Positions 1 through 5,681 of a stretch of DNA of 5,697 nt are shown one piece after another. The notes beneath the pieces were generated by a model. The model did not search any database and was not told where the DNA came from. It was given only the letters and a program-made list of their open reading frames with translations. This stretch comes from Deltaproteobacteria bacterium (GTDB taxonomy: Bacteria; Desulfobacterota; Desulfobacteria; Desulfobacterales; C00003060): the NCBI GenBank assembly GCA_003647435.1, contig QMMV01000148.1:1-5697 (forward strand). The letters run 5' to 3'. A program made the translations under genes and the position numbers. Every line of letters starts with the position of its first letter. Position 1 is the stretch's first letter.

Positions 1-182
1 ATCCGGTATAGACCGCCTCAAACTCGAGCATAACCGAGCGTAAAGAAAGAACAGCGCCTGGACGGTACAATAACATGAACTGGTTGCCAACATCAGTTAG
101 GCTAAAGCATAGGTTCGTTGCTTAACTGTTCTTTCTTAACGCTCGCTAACGCTCTCAGACAGTGAGACAGCCTATACCGGAT
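1..182. repeat. Large imperfect palindrome (left flank)
   Basis: The two halves of this stretch are reverse complements of each other around a loop of about 70 bases. The outer ends 1-12 and 171-182 match at 11 of 12 positions (ATCCGGTATA against TATACCGGAT). The inner arms 26-54 and 126-154 match at 25 of 29 positions, and the 19-base core GAGCGTAAAGAAAGAACAG at 36-54 pairs with 126-144 with one mismatch. The parts between (13-25 and 155-170) pair only loosely. The loop (55-125) contains a small symmetric sequence, AACTGGTTG...CAACATCAGTT. As RNA or single-stranded DNA it could form a long hairpin. The right arm is also the start of the repeat module at 126-242. The left arm is a truncated minus-strand copy of the same module, so the palindrome is two modules head to head. 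No gene is seen in it. Its function is unknown; a REP/BIME-like or MITE-like element is the best guess. Confidence 0.8.
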
Positions 183-242
183 TGCCCGTATGCTCATTGT
201 GTCTGTTTTTTGAAACCGCTAAACTGATACAATTTTTGAAAA
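126..242 (+). repeat. Full copy of flank repeat module, left side
   Basis: This copy reads, in order: CTGTTCTTTCTTAACGCTC (126-144), GCTCTCAGACAGTGAG (151-166), a variable stretch around CGGAT, GTCTGTTTTTTGAAA (201-215), and CTAAACTGATACAATTTTTG (219-238). The reverse complement of 5562-5681 has the same blocks in the same order with nearly the same spacing; the offset from the first block to GTCTG differs by one base. The first 41 bases match at 36 positions, including a perfect 16-base block at 151-166. The stretch at about 171-200 is clearly diverged from the right copy. No coding capacity is evident. Confidence 0.8.
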
Positions 243-250
243 TATTATTG

Positions 251-305
251 CGGATGGCCTGTCCGTTCCGTATGTCTGTCTAAAGTGCTACGATTTTTGA
301 AAAAA
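251..305 (+). repeat. Partial second copy of the repeat module
   Basis: Only the distal half of the module is present. Positions 251-278, starting CGGATGGCCTGTCCG and ending TATGTCTG, match the reverse complement of 5601-5628 at 27 of 28 positions, the strongest long match in the window. The copy then jumps from GTCTGT directly to CTAAAGTGCTACGATTTTTG (280-299). Compared with the right-flank copy it lacks about 12 bases of the T-run/GAAAGAG segment, which looks like an internal deletion. Confidence 0.8.
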
Positions 306-327
306 TTATCCCCTACAGGGCATCTAT

Positions 328-360
328 GCTTTTTGAAAGGGCTCAAGTGATGCCATTGCA
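328..360 (+). repeat. Short fragment of the repeat module upstream of gatA
   Basis: GCTTTTTGAAAGGGCTCAAG followed by TGATGCCATTGC resembles the right-flank fragment at 5483-5514 (GTTTTTTGAAAGAGCTAATG then TGATATCATTGC). It ends about 30 bases before the gatA start codon, so it may lie in the gatA leader. It contains TTGAAA, one base from a -35 hexamer, but no convincing -10 box follows at the usual distance, so I do not call a promoter. Confidence 0.55.
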
Positions 361-389
361 CGAGATTTCACAAGAAGCAGGTATTCAAA

Positions 390-1847
390 ATGGACCTTTT
401 TCGATTAACCATACACGAGGCTTATGAACTGCTCGAGAAGCGGGAAATTAGTTCGGTAGAGCTGACCTCAGCAGTTTTTGACCGTATTGAAGAAGTTGAC
501 GACAAGATCCGTGCCTATCTCACATTAGCCAAGGATCGTGCGATAGCCGAGGCAAAGAATGCAGATAAGCTGATTAAAGCAGATAAGGGTGGCCGTTTGA
601 CCGGTATCCCTCTCGCGATAAAGGATGTTCTTTGTACAGAGGGTCTCAGGACCACCTGCGGGTCCAGGATACTGGAGAACTTTATTTCTCCGTACAACGG
701 CACGGTTGTCGAGAAATTGAAAAAATCGGGGGCGGTTATCGTAGGCAAAACGAATATGGATGAATTTGCCATGGGTTCTTCCACCGAGCATTCTGCCTTT
801 TTCCCAACTCATAACCCGTGGGATTTCACTCGCATTCCTGGTGGCTCAAGCGGTGGCTCTGCAGCGGCGGTAGCCGCCGATGAATGTCTCGGCGCACTGG
901 GATCGGACACGGGTGGCTCCATACGCCAGCCTTCTTCTCACTGCGGGGTTGTGGGTATGAAGCCAACATACGGCAGGGTATCTCGCTTTGGCCTTGTGGC
1001 CTTTGCGTCGTCTCTTGATCAAATTGGACCGATTACAAAAGATGTGACAGATTGTGCCATCCTGATGAATAATATTTCCGGTTACGATCCCATGGATTCA
1101 ACTTCCGTCCCTCGACCCGTACCTGATTATACAGAGGCGCTCCGCCCGGGACTCAATGATCTTGTAGTGGGTATACCCGGGGAGTATTATGCTGAAGGGA
1201 TAGATGAGGACGTGGCAAAGGCTGTCGGTGATGCGATCAAGGTTGCCGAAGATCTTGGCGCAAGGTGCAAAGAGGTCTCCCTTCCACATACAGAATATGC
1301 CGTAGCTACTTACTATCTGATTGCTCCTGCCGAGGCAAGCTCAAATCTTGCTCGCTATGATGGTGTTAGATACGGATTTCGGGACACGACATCAGGGAAT
1401 TTGTTGAGGATGTACCAAAACACACGTTCAAAGGGCTTTGGAGCGGAAGTCCAACGGCGTATCATCATTGGTACTTATGCACTGTCTGCCGGCTACTATG
1501 AGGCATATTACGGCAAAGCATCCCAGGTGCGCACTCTCATCATGGAAGACTTCAAACATGTCTTTGAAACCTGCAACGTCCTGTTTGTTCCGACAGCACC
1601 GACGCCGGCTTTCAAGCTTGGGGAAAAATTAGATGACCCCCTTGCCATGTATCTTTCCGACATTTTCACTCTGCCAAGCAACCTGGCCGGCATACCAGCC
1701 GTTTCTATCCCATGTGGGTTCAGCAAGGAAGGGCTGCCCATCGGGCTGCAAATCCTGGGCAAACATTTTGACGAAGAAACGCTTATCAGAGTTGCCTATA
1801 ACTTTGAACAGGCAACCGATTATCATACAAGGAAACCAAATCTGTGA
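390..1847 (+). CDS. gatA: Glutamyl-tRNA(Gln)/aspartyl-tRNA(Asn) amidotransferase subunit A
   Basis: GatA is the glutaminase subunit of cytoplasmic GatCAB. It releases ammonia from glutamine, which GatB uses to amidate misacylated Glu-tRNA(Gln) and/or Asp-tRNA(Asn). The 485 residues are the usual GatA length. The amidase signature is intact: GIPLAIKD with Lys78, PGGSSGGSA with Ser153, and [11 protein letters not shown] with Ser177. These correspond by family alignment to the Lys / cis-Ser / Ser-nucleophile triad. The substrate-side segments [16 protein letters not shown] (about 318-333) and the C-terminal [13 protein letters not shown] are typical, and the protein ends in the familiar EQATDYH...KP tail. 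Position 184 is His (SSHCGVVG) where Phe is common. The start is the first Met of a conserved N-terminus; only a weak purine stretch (AGCAGG at 376-381) precedes it. gatC and gatB, often adjacent, are absent here: upstream is repeat DNA and downstream is a non-coding gap, so the gene is probably transcribed alone. Identification is secure. Confidence 0.97.
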   Translation: MDLFRLTIHEAYELLEKREISSVELTSAVFDRIEEVDDKIRAYLTLAKDRAIAEAKNADKLIKADKGGRLTGIPLAIKDVLCTEGLRTTCGSRILENFISPYNGTVVEKLKKSGAVIVGKTNMDEFAMGSSTEHSAFFPTHNPWDFTRIPGGSSGGSAAAVAADECLGALGSDTGGSIRQPSSHCGVVGMKPTYGRVSRFGLVAFASSLDQIGPITKDVTDCAILMNNISGYDPMDSTSVPRPVPDYTEALRPGLNDLVVGIPGEYYAEGIDEDVAKAVGDAIKVAEDLGARCKEVSLPHTEYAVATYYLIAPAEASSNLARYDGVRYGFRDTTSGNLLRMYQNTRSKGFGAEVQRRIIIGTYALSAGYYEAYYGKASQVRTLIMEDFKHVFETCNVLFVPTAPTPAFKLGEKLDDPLAMYLSDIFTLPSNLAGIPAVSIPCGFSKEGLPIGLQILGKHFDEETLIRVAYNFEQATDYHTRKPNL

Positions 1848-2071
1848 CTTGTTCCCGGGTGGAACGGTTCAACATTCACTGTTCGCGGTTGAAGAGCCCT
1901 GACCGCCTATTAGCATGAGGATGACATTTCAATAAAGAAAATTCGTGCTAGTTGAGCCTTGATGAAACAAGCAGGTTCATAAAGGCTTCGCGGGTATCTT
2001 TCAAGAAGTTGCATTGTTACCAAGGTTTGTCGTTCAACGCTCATAGATTGTCGGCTGTGAACCTGGAGCCG

Positions 2072-2113
2072 ATCACTTTAGATTCTTTTCAGTGATTGGT
2101 TATTTGTGATTGG
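2072..2113. promoter_or_regulatory. Small inverted and direct repeats before the mutL operon
   Basis: ATCACT (2072-2077) and AGTGAT (2091-2096) are perfect inverted copies around a 13-base spacer. GTGATTGG occurs twice, at 2092-2099 and 2106-2113, with start points 14 bases apart. They sit within 60 bases of the start of the small gene at 2128, where an operator or leader structure would be expected. The units are short enough to arise by chance, so this is a candidate only. Confidence 0.25.
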
Positions 2114-2119
2114 AGAGGA
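2112..2119 (+). promoter_or_regulatory. Ribosome binding site that fixes the start of the small gene
   Basis: GGAGAGGA is a strong Shine-Dalgarno-like sequence ending 8 bases before the ATG at 2128. It lies between an in-frame TTG at 2110 and that ATG, so it supports the ATG start and rules against the earlier TTG. It is the best ribosome binding site in the window; mutL and the radical SAM gene lack a comparable one. Confidence 0.75.
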
Positions 2120-2127
2120 AACATATA

Positions 2128-2319
2128 ATGACTGTTGAGCCTGAAGGTGAAGATATCAGAAAGGCAACAAAGTGGATATCAAGTGAGCGCTTCCACAATC
2201 CGGGCGCGCGCCTTGCCACCTTGATCGAGCAGGCATCTGTCAGGTTTGACCTGTCTCCAAAGGATGCAGAGTTTCTCACGCGTTTTTTCTTAAAAAAGAA
2301 TGACACCGGAAACCCTTAA
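2128..2319 (+). CDS. Small protein of unknown function, first gene of mutL operon
   Basis: I do not recognise this 63-residue protein. It has no Cys, signal peptide or membrane segment. Its sequence suggests three amphipathic helices: about residues 8-22 (EDIRKATKWISSERF), 27-41 (ARLATLIEQASVRFD) and 43-57 (SPKDAEFLTRFFLKK). The separators are NPG and a DLSP helix cap. The overall look is a small cytosolic helical bundle; a helix-turn-helix-like fold is possible but unproven. It has a strong ribosome binding site, compact codon use and tight linkage to mutL: its TAA ends 3 bases before the mutL ATG, in the same reading frame. Near its 3' end are two in-phase runs, T TTT TTC (2283-2289) and A AAA AAG (2292-2298), which could promote slippage. 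That it is a real gene is well supported by the ribosome binding site and spacing. Its role is unknown; a part in mismatch repair is only suggested by location. Confidence 0.8.
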   Translation: MTVEPEGEDIRKATKWISSERFHNPGARLATLIEQASVRFDLSPKDAEFLTRFFLKKNDTGNP

Positions 2320-2322
2320 ACC

Positions 2323-4059
2323 ATGCCACATATAAAAATCCTTCCGGAAGTACTGTCCAACAAGATCGCCGCCGGCGAGGTAGTGGAGCGTCCAGCCTCC
2401 GTTGTAAAAGAGCTCATCGAAAATGCCATCGATGCTCAAAGCAGCCAAGTCGTAGTCGAAATCCAAAAGGGTGGACGTGCTCTCATTCGAGTATCTGACA
2501 ACGGCACCGGAATGGACCGTGATGATGCCATCCTTTCCATAGAGCGGTATGCAACCAGCAAAATCCGTGACGAAAAAGACCTTTTTTCCATCGGGACACT
2601 TGGATTCAGGGGAGAGGCCCTTCCGAGTATCGCCTCTGTCTCTGACTTGGAGATAATTACCCGAAGTGGGGATTCCGATGTGGGCACCCGGATCATCGCC
2701 AGGGGCGGAAAAATAGAGGACGTTACCGACATCGGCGCCCCGCGGGGTACGCTAATTTCCGTACGTCGCCTATTTTTCAATACCCCCGCGAGGCGGAAGC
2801 ATCTTAAGTCTGAGCAGACAGAGATGGGTCACATCAGTGACACCGTCACACGCATGGCCCTCGCCAGGACTGATATACACTTTAAGTTCTTCCACAATGG
2901 AAAGACGCTGGCAAACTGGGCTCCCACGGCAACTCCCCTTCATCGCATAGCAGATGTCCTCGGCACATCCCTGCAGGATCACCTCTATGAGGTCAACGGT
3001 GAAAGGAGCGATATCCGGATCAACGGGTTTGTTGCTTCTCCCGAAAATACCAGATCAACTTCCCGTGGGATGTATATCTATGTGAATGGTCGATTTGTCA
3101 GGGATAAGATTCTCCATCACGCCGTGATGCAAGGCTATGCAGGCCGCCTGATGAAGGGAAAGTTTCCTGTAGTGGTACTATTTGTGAAACTCCCATTCGA
3201 CCAGGTGGATGTAAATGTTCATCCCACTAAGAACTCGGTTCGCTTTGCTGAGCCACGTGAGGTCCACGATTTTATTGAAAAGAGCATAGCAAAAACCCTC
3301 GACACCTCAGATAGACCAGGATGGGGACGGCGGGGCCTGCGGATGGTTCCCCGAAAACCTCAACCCTACGTTCATGCATCACTGCAGACTCAGGTCAGCG
3401 AGCCTGCAGCACAACCCCTATCACAACCTTATGGTCGCCCTGTTGACGCTACAGGGCTGCTGTGGCAGAAAGCCCCTTTTTCTTCGCTCAGACTCATTGG
3501 CCAGCTACACAACAGTTATATCGTGTGTGAGTCTGAAGATGGCCTAATCCTCATCGATCAGCATGCCGCCCATGAAAGGGTGGTTTTCGAATCTCTTAAG
3601 GCAGCCTACAGAAAATCAGAAATTCCCAGCCAGAAACTCCTAATCCCTGAAAGACTCGAGCTGAGCCACAGGGAAGCAAGCATTCTGGACGAGCTGCTCA
3701 AACACTTTAGCGGTATCGGTCTTGAGATAGAACCGTTTGGGGGAAGAACTTATCTTGTGAGATCGGTTCCGGATATCCTAACGGGCAAGCCTGTTGCCCC
3801 TCTCGTGACAGAGATAATAGAAAAAGCAGCCGAAATCGGCCTTGTATCCGGCCTCAATCGAGCAGTGGACGAGTCTCTAATCATTATGGCCTGCCACGGG
3901 GCCATACGTGCAGGACAAAAGTTGTCTGATGAGCAGATGAAGACCCTCCTGAAGCAACTGGATGAAGTACAAAACGCTACTCATTGCCCTCACGGCCGCC
4001 CCACCGTCATTTACAAGAGCCTGCGGCAGCTCGAAAAAGACTTCAAGCGTATTGTCTAA
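2323..4059 (+). CDS. mutL: DNA mismatch repair protein MutL (endonuclease type)
   Basis: MutL couples mismatch recognition by MutS to strand incision. The N-terminal GHKL ATPase is intact: IAAGEVVERPASVVKELIENAIDA (split here as IAAGEVVERPASVV at 15-28 and KELIENAIDA at 29-38) with Glu30 as catalytic base and Asn34 for Mg2+, DNGTGM (59-64), and the lid motif TLGFRGEAL (92-100). The transducer domain has FFNTPARRK (151-159) and DVNVHPTK with Lys303. A Pro/Gln-rich linker spans about 328-385. The C-terminal domain has DQHAAHERVVFE (412-423), fitting the metal-binding DQHA(x)2E(x)4E endonuclease motif. It is followed by ACHGAIRAGQ (523-532) and CPHGRP (555-560), the other metal-site elements. 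QKLLIP (437-442) fits the QxxLxP beta-clamp-binding motif known from Bacillus MutL. This is the nicking type found where MutH is absent. At 578 residues it is of normal length for the family. RYATSKI replaces the commoner RHATSKI. The start matches the E. coli N-terminus; there is little Shine-Dalgarno sequence, so coupling to the preceding gene is likely. Confidence 0.98.
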   Translation: MPHIKILPEVLSNKIAAGEVVERPASVVKELIENAIDAQSSQVVVEIQKGGRALIRVSDNGTGMDRDDAILSIERYATSKIRDEKDLFSIGTLGFRGEALPSIASVSDLEIITRSGDSDVGTRIIARGGKIEDVTDIGAPRGTLISVRRLFFNTPARRKHLKSEQTEMGHISDTVTRMALARTDIHFKFFHNGKTLANWAPTATPLHRIADVLGTSLQDHLYEVNGERSDIRINGFVASPENTRSTSRGMYIYVNGRFVRDKILHHAVMQGYAGRLMKGKFPVVVLFVKLPFDQVDVNVHPTKNSVRFAEPREVHDFIEKSIAKTLDTSDRPGWGRRGLRMVPRKPQPYVHASLQTQVSEPAAQPLSQPYGRPVDATGLLWQKAPFSSLRLIGQLHNSYIVCESEDGLILIDQHAAHERVVFESLKAAYRKSEIPSQKLLIPERLELSHREASILDELLKHFSGIGLEIEPFGGRTYLVRSVPDILTGKPVAPLVTEIIEKAAEIGLVSGLNRAVDESLIIMACHGAIRAGQKLSDEQMKTLLKQLDEVQNATHCPHGRPTVIYKSLRQLEKDFKRIV

Positions 4060-4065
4060 AGCCCG

Positions 4066-5415
4066 ATGAAAGTCTTGCTTGTGAATCCGGGTTGGGGGAA
4101 AATGGTCAGCAGGGTGGGACGTCGCTTCAACCGGGCGTGGCCCCCCTTGGGCCTCATGATCGGCGCTGCCCTTCTCGAGAAAACCGGAGCCGACGTTCGG
4201 ATCATCGATGGGCGGGTGGCATGTAACTGGCGAAAAAGACTGAGGCGCGAGGCAAAGGAGTCTGACTGGATTGGGCTTACATCGTCTCCCCTGGACCGGT
4301 GGCAGTGCCCGAATTTAGAAATTGCGCACTTTGTAGATATTGCGCGGGAGCTGCCATCCGACAGATTGTTGATTATGGGTGCACACGGCACTCTCTTCCC
4401 GCAGGCGATGCTGAAGGCAACCGGGGCAAAGGGAGTCATAATTGGGGAACCGGAAGAAAAACTTGCAGCACTCTGCACGACAGAAGACTGGACGAGTATT
4501 CCGGGGATCGTCTTCCGCAGAGGGGCTGAGATAGCTCGAACTGGGGAATCTTCCCCGCTGGATCTCAGCCGCCTTCCCATGCCTGCTTTCCACCTGATCA
4601 AACCGCAAAAATATTCCTATGAACTTCTGGGAAGACCTTTCGCACTCTTTGAGACGTCAAGAGGGTGCCCTTATGATTGCAGCTTCTGTTTCAAGGCCAT
4701 GTATGGACGTGGAGTCCGTTACAAACCGATTAAGCAATTGATGGCAGAGATTGAATGTGCAGTTCGAGAGCATGGTTTTCGCTATGGCTACTTTATGGAT
4801 CTGGAGTTTACAGCAAACCGCAATCACGCCGCTGCTGTCTGCGATGAACTCATCGGTCGGAAGTATTCTTTGCGCTGGTGCTGTCAAACCCGGGCCGACG
4901 CTGTCGACGCGGCGCTCCTTGACCTGATGAGGCAGGCTGGTTGCAGGCTGATTCATTTCGGTGTGGAGTCCGGCTCTCCCCGCATCCTGAATGAGATTAA
5001 CAAAAGGATAAACCTGGAGTCAATTGAACGAGGGATACGCCTTACCAAAGAGGCGGGGATAGAGTGCGCCTGTTTTTTTATGCTCGGTTTTCCCGGCGAA
5101 ACCGAGTCCGAAATGGAGCAAACGATAAAACTTGCCAGGAAGCTGAATCCAAGCTATGCCTCTTTTCATGCCGTGACCCCGTATCCGGGCACTTCCCTGG
5201 CAAAGTCTCTGCACCCGTCGGTCAGTACGGAGGTCTCAGAGATGCATTTCCCGGTACATTGCGCTGGTCATAACCCCGCTTTTTTGGACAATATGGTCCG
5301 CAGGGCCTATCTATCATACTACCTGAGACTTCCGTACCTGCTGGAGCGCCTTCGTGACGGAAATCCTCGATCATGGCTATGTCAGTTGCAATTGTTTTTG
5401 GGATTTGCTCGTTGA
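4066..5415 (+). CDS. B12-binding-domain radical SAM protein
   Basis: This 449-residue protein has the two-domain layout of cobalamin-dependent-type radical SAM enzymes. Residues 1-150 form a Rossmann-like B12-binding domain: MKVLLVNPG at the start, PPLGLMIGAALLEKTGADVRIIDG (PPLGLMIGAALL then EKTGADVRIIDG, 26-49), LIMGAHGTLFP (102-112) and GVIIGEPEE (123-131). No DxHxxG motif is seen, so cobalamin, if bound, would be base-off without His ligation, as is common in this class. The radical SAM domain begins at ETSRGCPYDCSFCF, with the CxxxCxxC cysteines Cys201, Cys205 and Cys208 for the [4Fe-4S] cluster. FGVESGSPRIL (298-308) and MLGFPGETESE (339-349) are typical of the barrel. The C-terminus (about 405-449) is helical, rich in Arg, Tyr and Leu. 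Such enzymes methylate or rearrange unactivated carbons in lipids, pigments and natural products; the substrate here cannot be told. The gene starts 6 bases after mutL without a clear ribosome binding site, so it is probably coupled to it. Confidence 0.9.
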   Translation: MKVLLVNPGWGKMVSRVGRRFNRAWPPLGLMIGAALLEKTGADVRIIDGRVACNWRKRLRREAKESDWIGLTSSPLDRWQCPNLEIAHFVDIARELPSDRLLIMGAHGTLFPQAMLKATGAKGVIIGEPEEKLAALCTTEDWTSIPGIVFRRGAEIARTGESSPLDLSRLPMPAFHLIKPQKYSYELLGRPFALFETSRGCPYDCSFCFKAMYGRGVRYKPIKQLMAEIECAVREHGFRYGYFMDLEFTANRNHAAAVCDELIGRKYSLRWCCQTRADAVDAALLDLMRQAGCRLIHFGVESGSPRILNEINKRINLESIERGIRLTKEAGIECACFFMLGFPGETESEMEQTIKLARKLNPSYASFHAVTPYPGTSLAKSLHPSVSTEVSEMHFPVHCAGHNPAFLDNMVRRAYLSYYLRLPYLLERLRDGNPRSWLCQLQLFLGFAR

Positions 5416-5482
5416 GTGCAACCAGGCGGCGAACCAGCCAAACCTAAATTTTGCGTATCAGTTCAGATTTTTGAAAATGTCA
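5416..5482. other. Non-coding 3' side of the radical SAM gene
   Basis: No gene is visible between the radical SAM stop codon and the right-flank repeats. I find no convincing rho-independent terminator just after the stop. GATTTTTGAAAAT (5466-5478) resembles the ATTTTTGAAAAT end of the left module copy (232-243), so repeat-related sequence may begin here. Confidence 0.5.
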
Positions 5483-5601
5483 GTTTTTTGAAAGAGCTAA
5501 TGTGATATCATTGCCTTTTTACGGCCTGTTACCCAAATCCCTTTTTACTTGGTCTAAAATGTTTTTTGACAAATCGTAACACTTTAGCTCTTTTAAAAAA
5601 C
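5483..5601. repeat. Inverted repeat pair in right flank
   Basis: Positions 5483-5512 (GTTTTTTGAAAGAGCTAATG then TGATATCATT) and the reverse complement of 5572-5601 (GTTTTTTAAAAGAGCTAAAG then TGTTACGATT) match at 25 of 30 positions, with a 59-base spacer. The left arm is a plus-strand fragment of the repeat module and the right arm is part of the full minus-strand copy. The pair could fold as a long AT-rich stem after the radical SAM gene and might limit transcription from either side, but there is no GC-rich stem plus T-run to call a standard terminator. Confidence 0.7.
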
Positions 5602-5681
5602 AGACATACGGAGCGGACAGGCCATCCGATTGGAGACTGGCTCACTGTCTGAGAGCATTACTGAGCGTTGAGAAAAAACAG
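5562..5681 (-). repeat. Full copy of flank repeat module, right side
   Basis: On the minus strand this copy reads: CTGTTTTTTCTCAACGCTCA (5681-5662), GCTCTCAGACAGTGAG (5656-5641), CGGATGGCCTGTCCG (5628-5614), TATGTCTGTTTTTTAAAAGA (5607-5588), and GCTAAAGTGTTACGATT (5590-5574). All blocks recur in order in the left flank. The match is 36 of 41 against 126-166 and 27 of 28 against 251-278. Positions 5624-5681 also align in direct orientation with the truncated copy at 1-54 (24 of 29 for 5653-5681 against 26-54). After 5681, TATCCTGGATATT resembles the start of the left palindrome's loop, so a second palindrome probably continues beyond the window. No coding capacity is evident. Confidence 0.8.

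Larger units (their letters stand above)
1848..2127. other. Intergenic gap between gatA and the mutL operon
   Basis: These 280 bases contain no open reading frame with a credible start and protein character, no tRNA-like cloverleaf and no clear GC-rich hairpin with a T-run. They do not look like a remnant of gatB or gatC. The flank repeat module is not recognisable here beyond a short TCAACGCTCA match at about 2034-2043, which may be chance. The right end holds a small inverted repeat and a direct repeat (listed separately) and the ribosome binding site of the next gene. A promoter for the downstream operon should lie here, but I cannot point to one. Confidence 0.6.

Noticed and set aside
201..360. 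A possible CRISPR array formed by the TTTTTGAAA repeats
   Set aside because: The copies differ in length and sequence, the spacing is irregular, one has an internal deletion, and no cas gene is present.
1..389. A retron or other reverse-transcriptase-linked structured RNA
   Set aside because: There is strong hairpin potential, but no reverse transcriptase or partner gene is in the window.
1901..1908. GACCGCCT shared with 11-18 of the left palindrome
   Set aside because: The match does not extend on either side and eight bases are expected by chance in a window of this size.
1848..2109. A decayed gatB or gatC remnant, or a tRNA, after gatA
   Set aside because: No frame gives recognisable Gat sequence without multiple stops, and no cloverleaf pattern could be found.
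2110..2127. An earlier in-frame TTG start for the small gene at 2110
   Set aside because: The Shine-Dalgarno sequence GGAGAGGA lies downstream of this TTG and is ideally spaced for the ATG at 2128.
2124..2129. A perfect TATAAT hexamer
   Set aside because: It overlaps the ATG at 2128 and has no -35-like hexamer at the right distance; a transcript from it would lack the ribosome binding site.
4102..4104. An internal ATG of the radical SAM gene preceded by a GGGGGA run
   Set aside because: Starting here would remove the MKVLLVNPG first strand that is typical of the B12-binding domain, so the ATG at 4066 is preferred.
4056..4601. A 181-codon open frame on the minus strand
   Set aside because: It lies wholly opposite the well-supported radical SAM gene, its protein has no recognisable character, and overlapping genes on this scale are unlikely.
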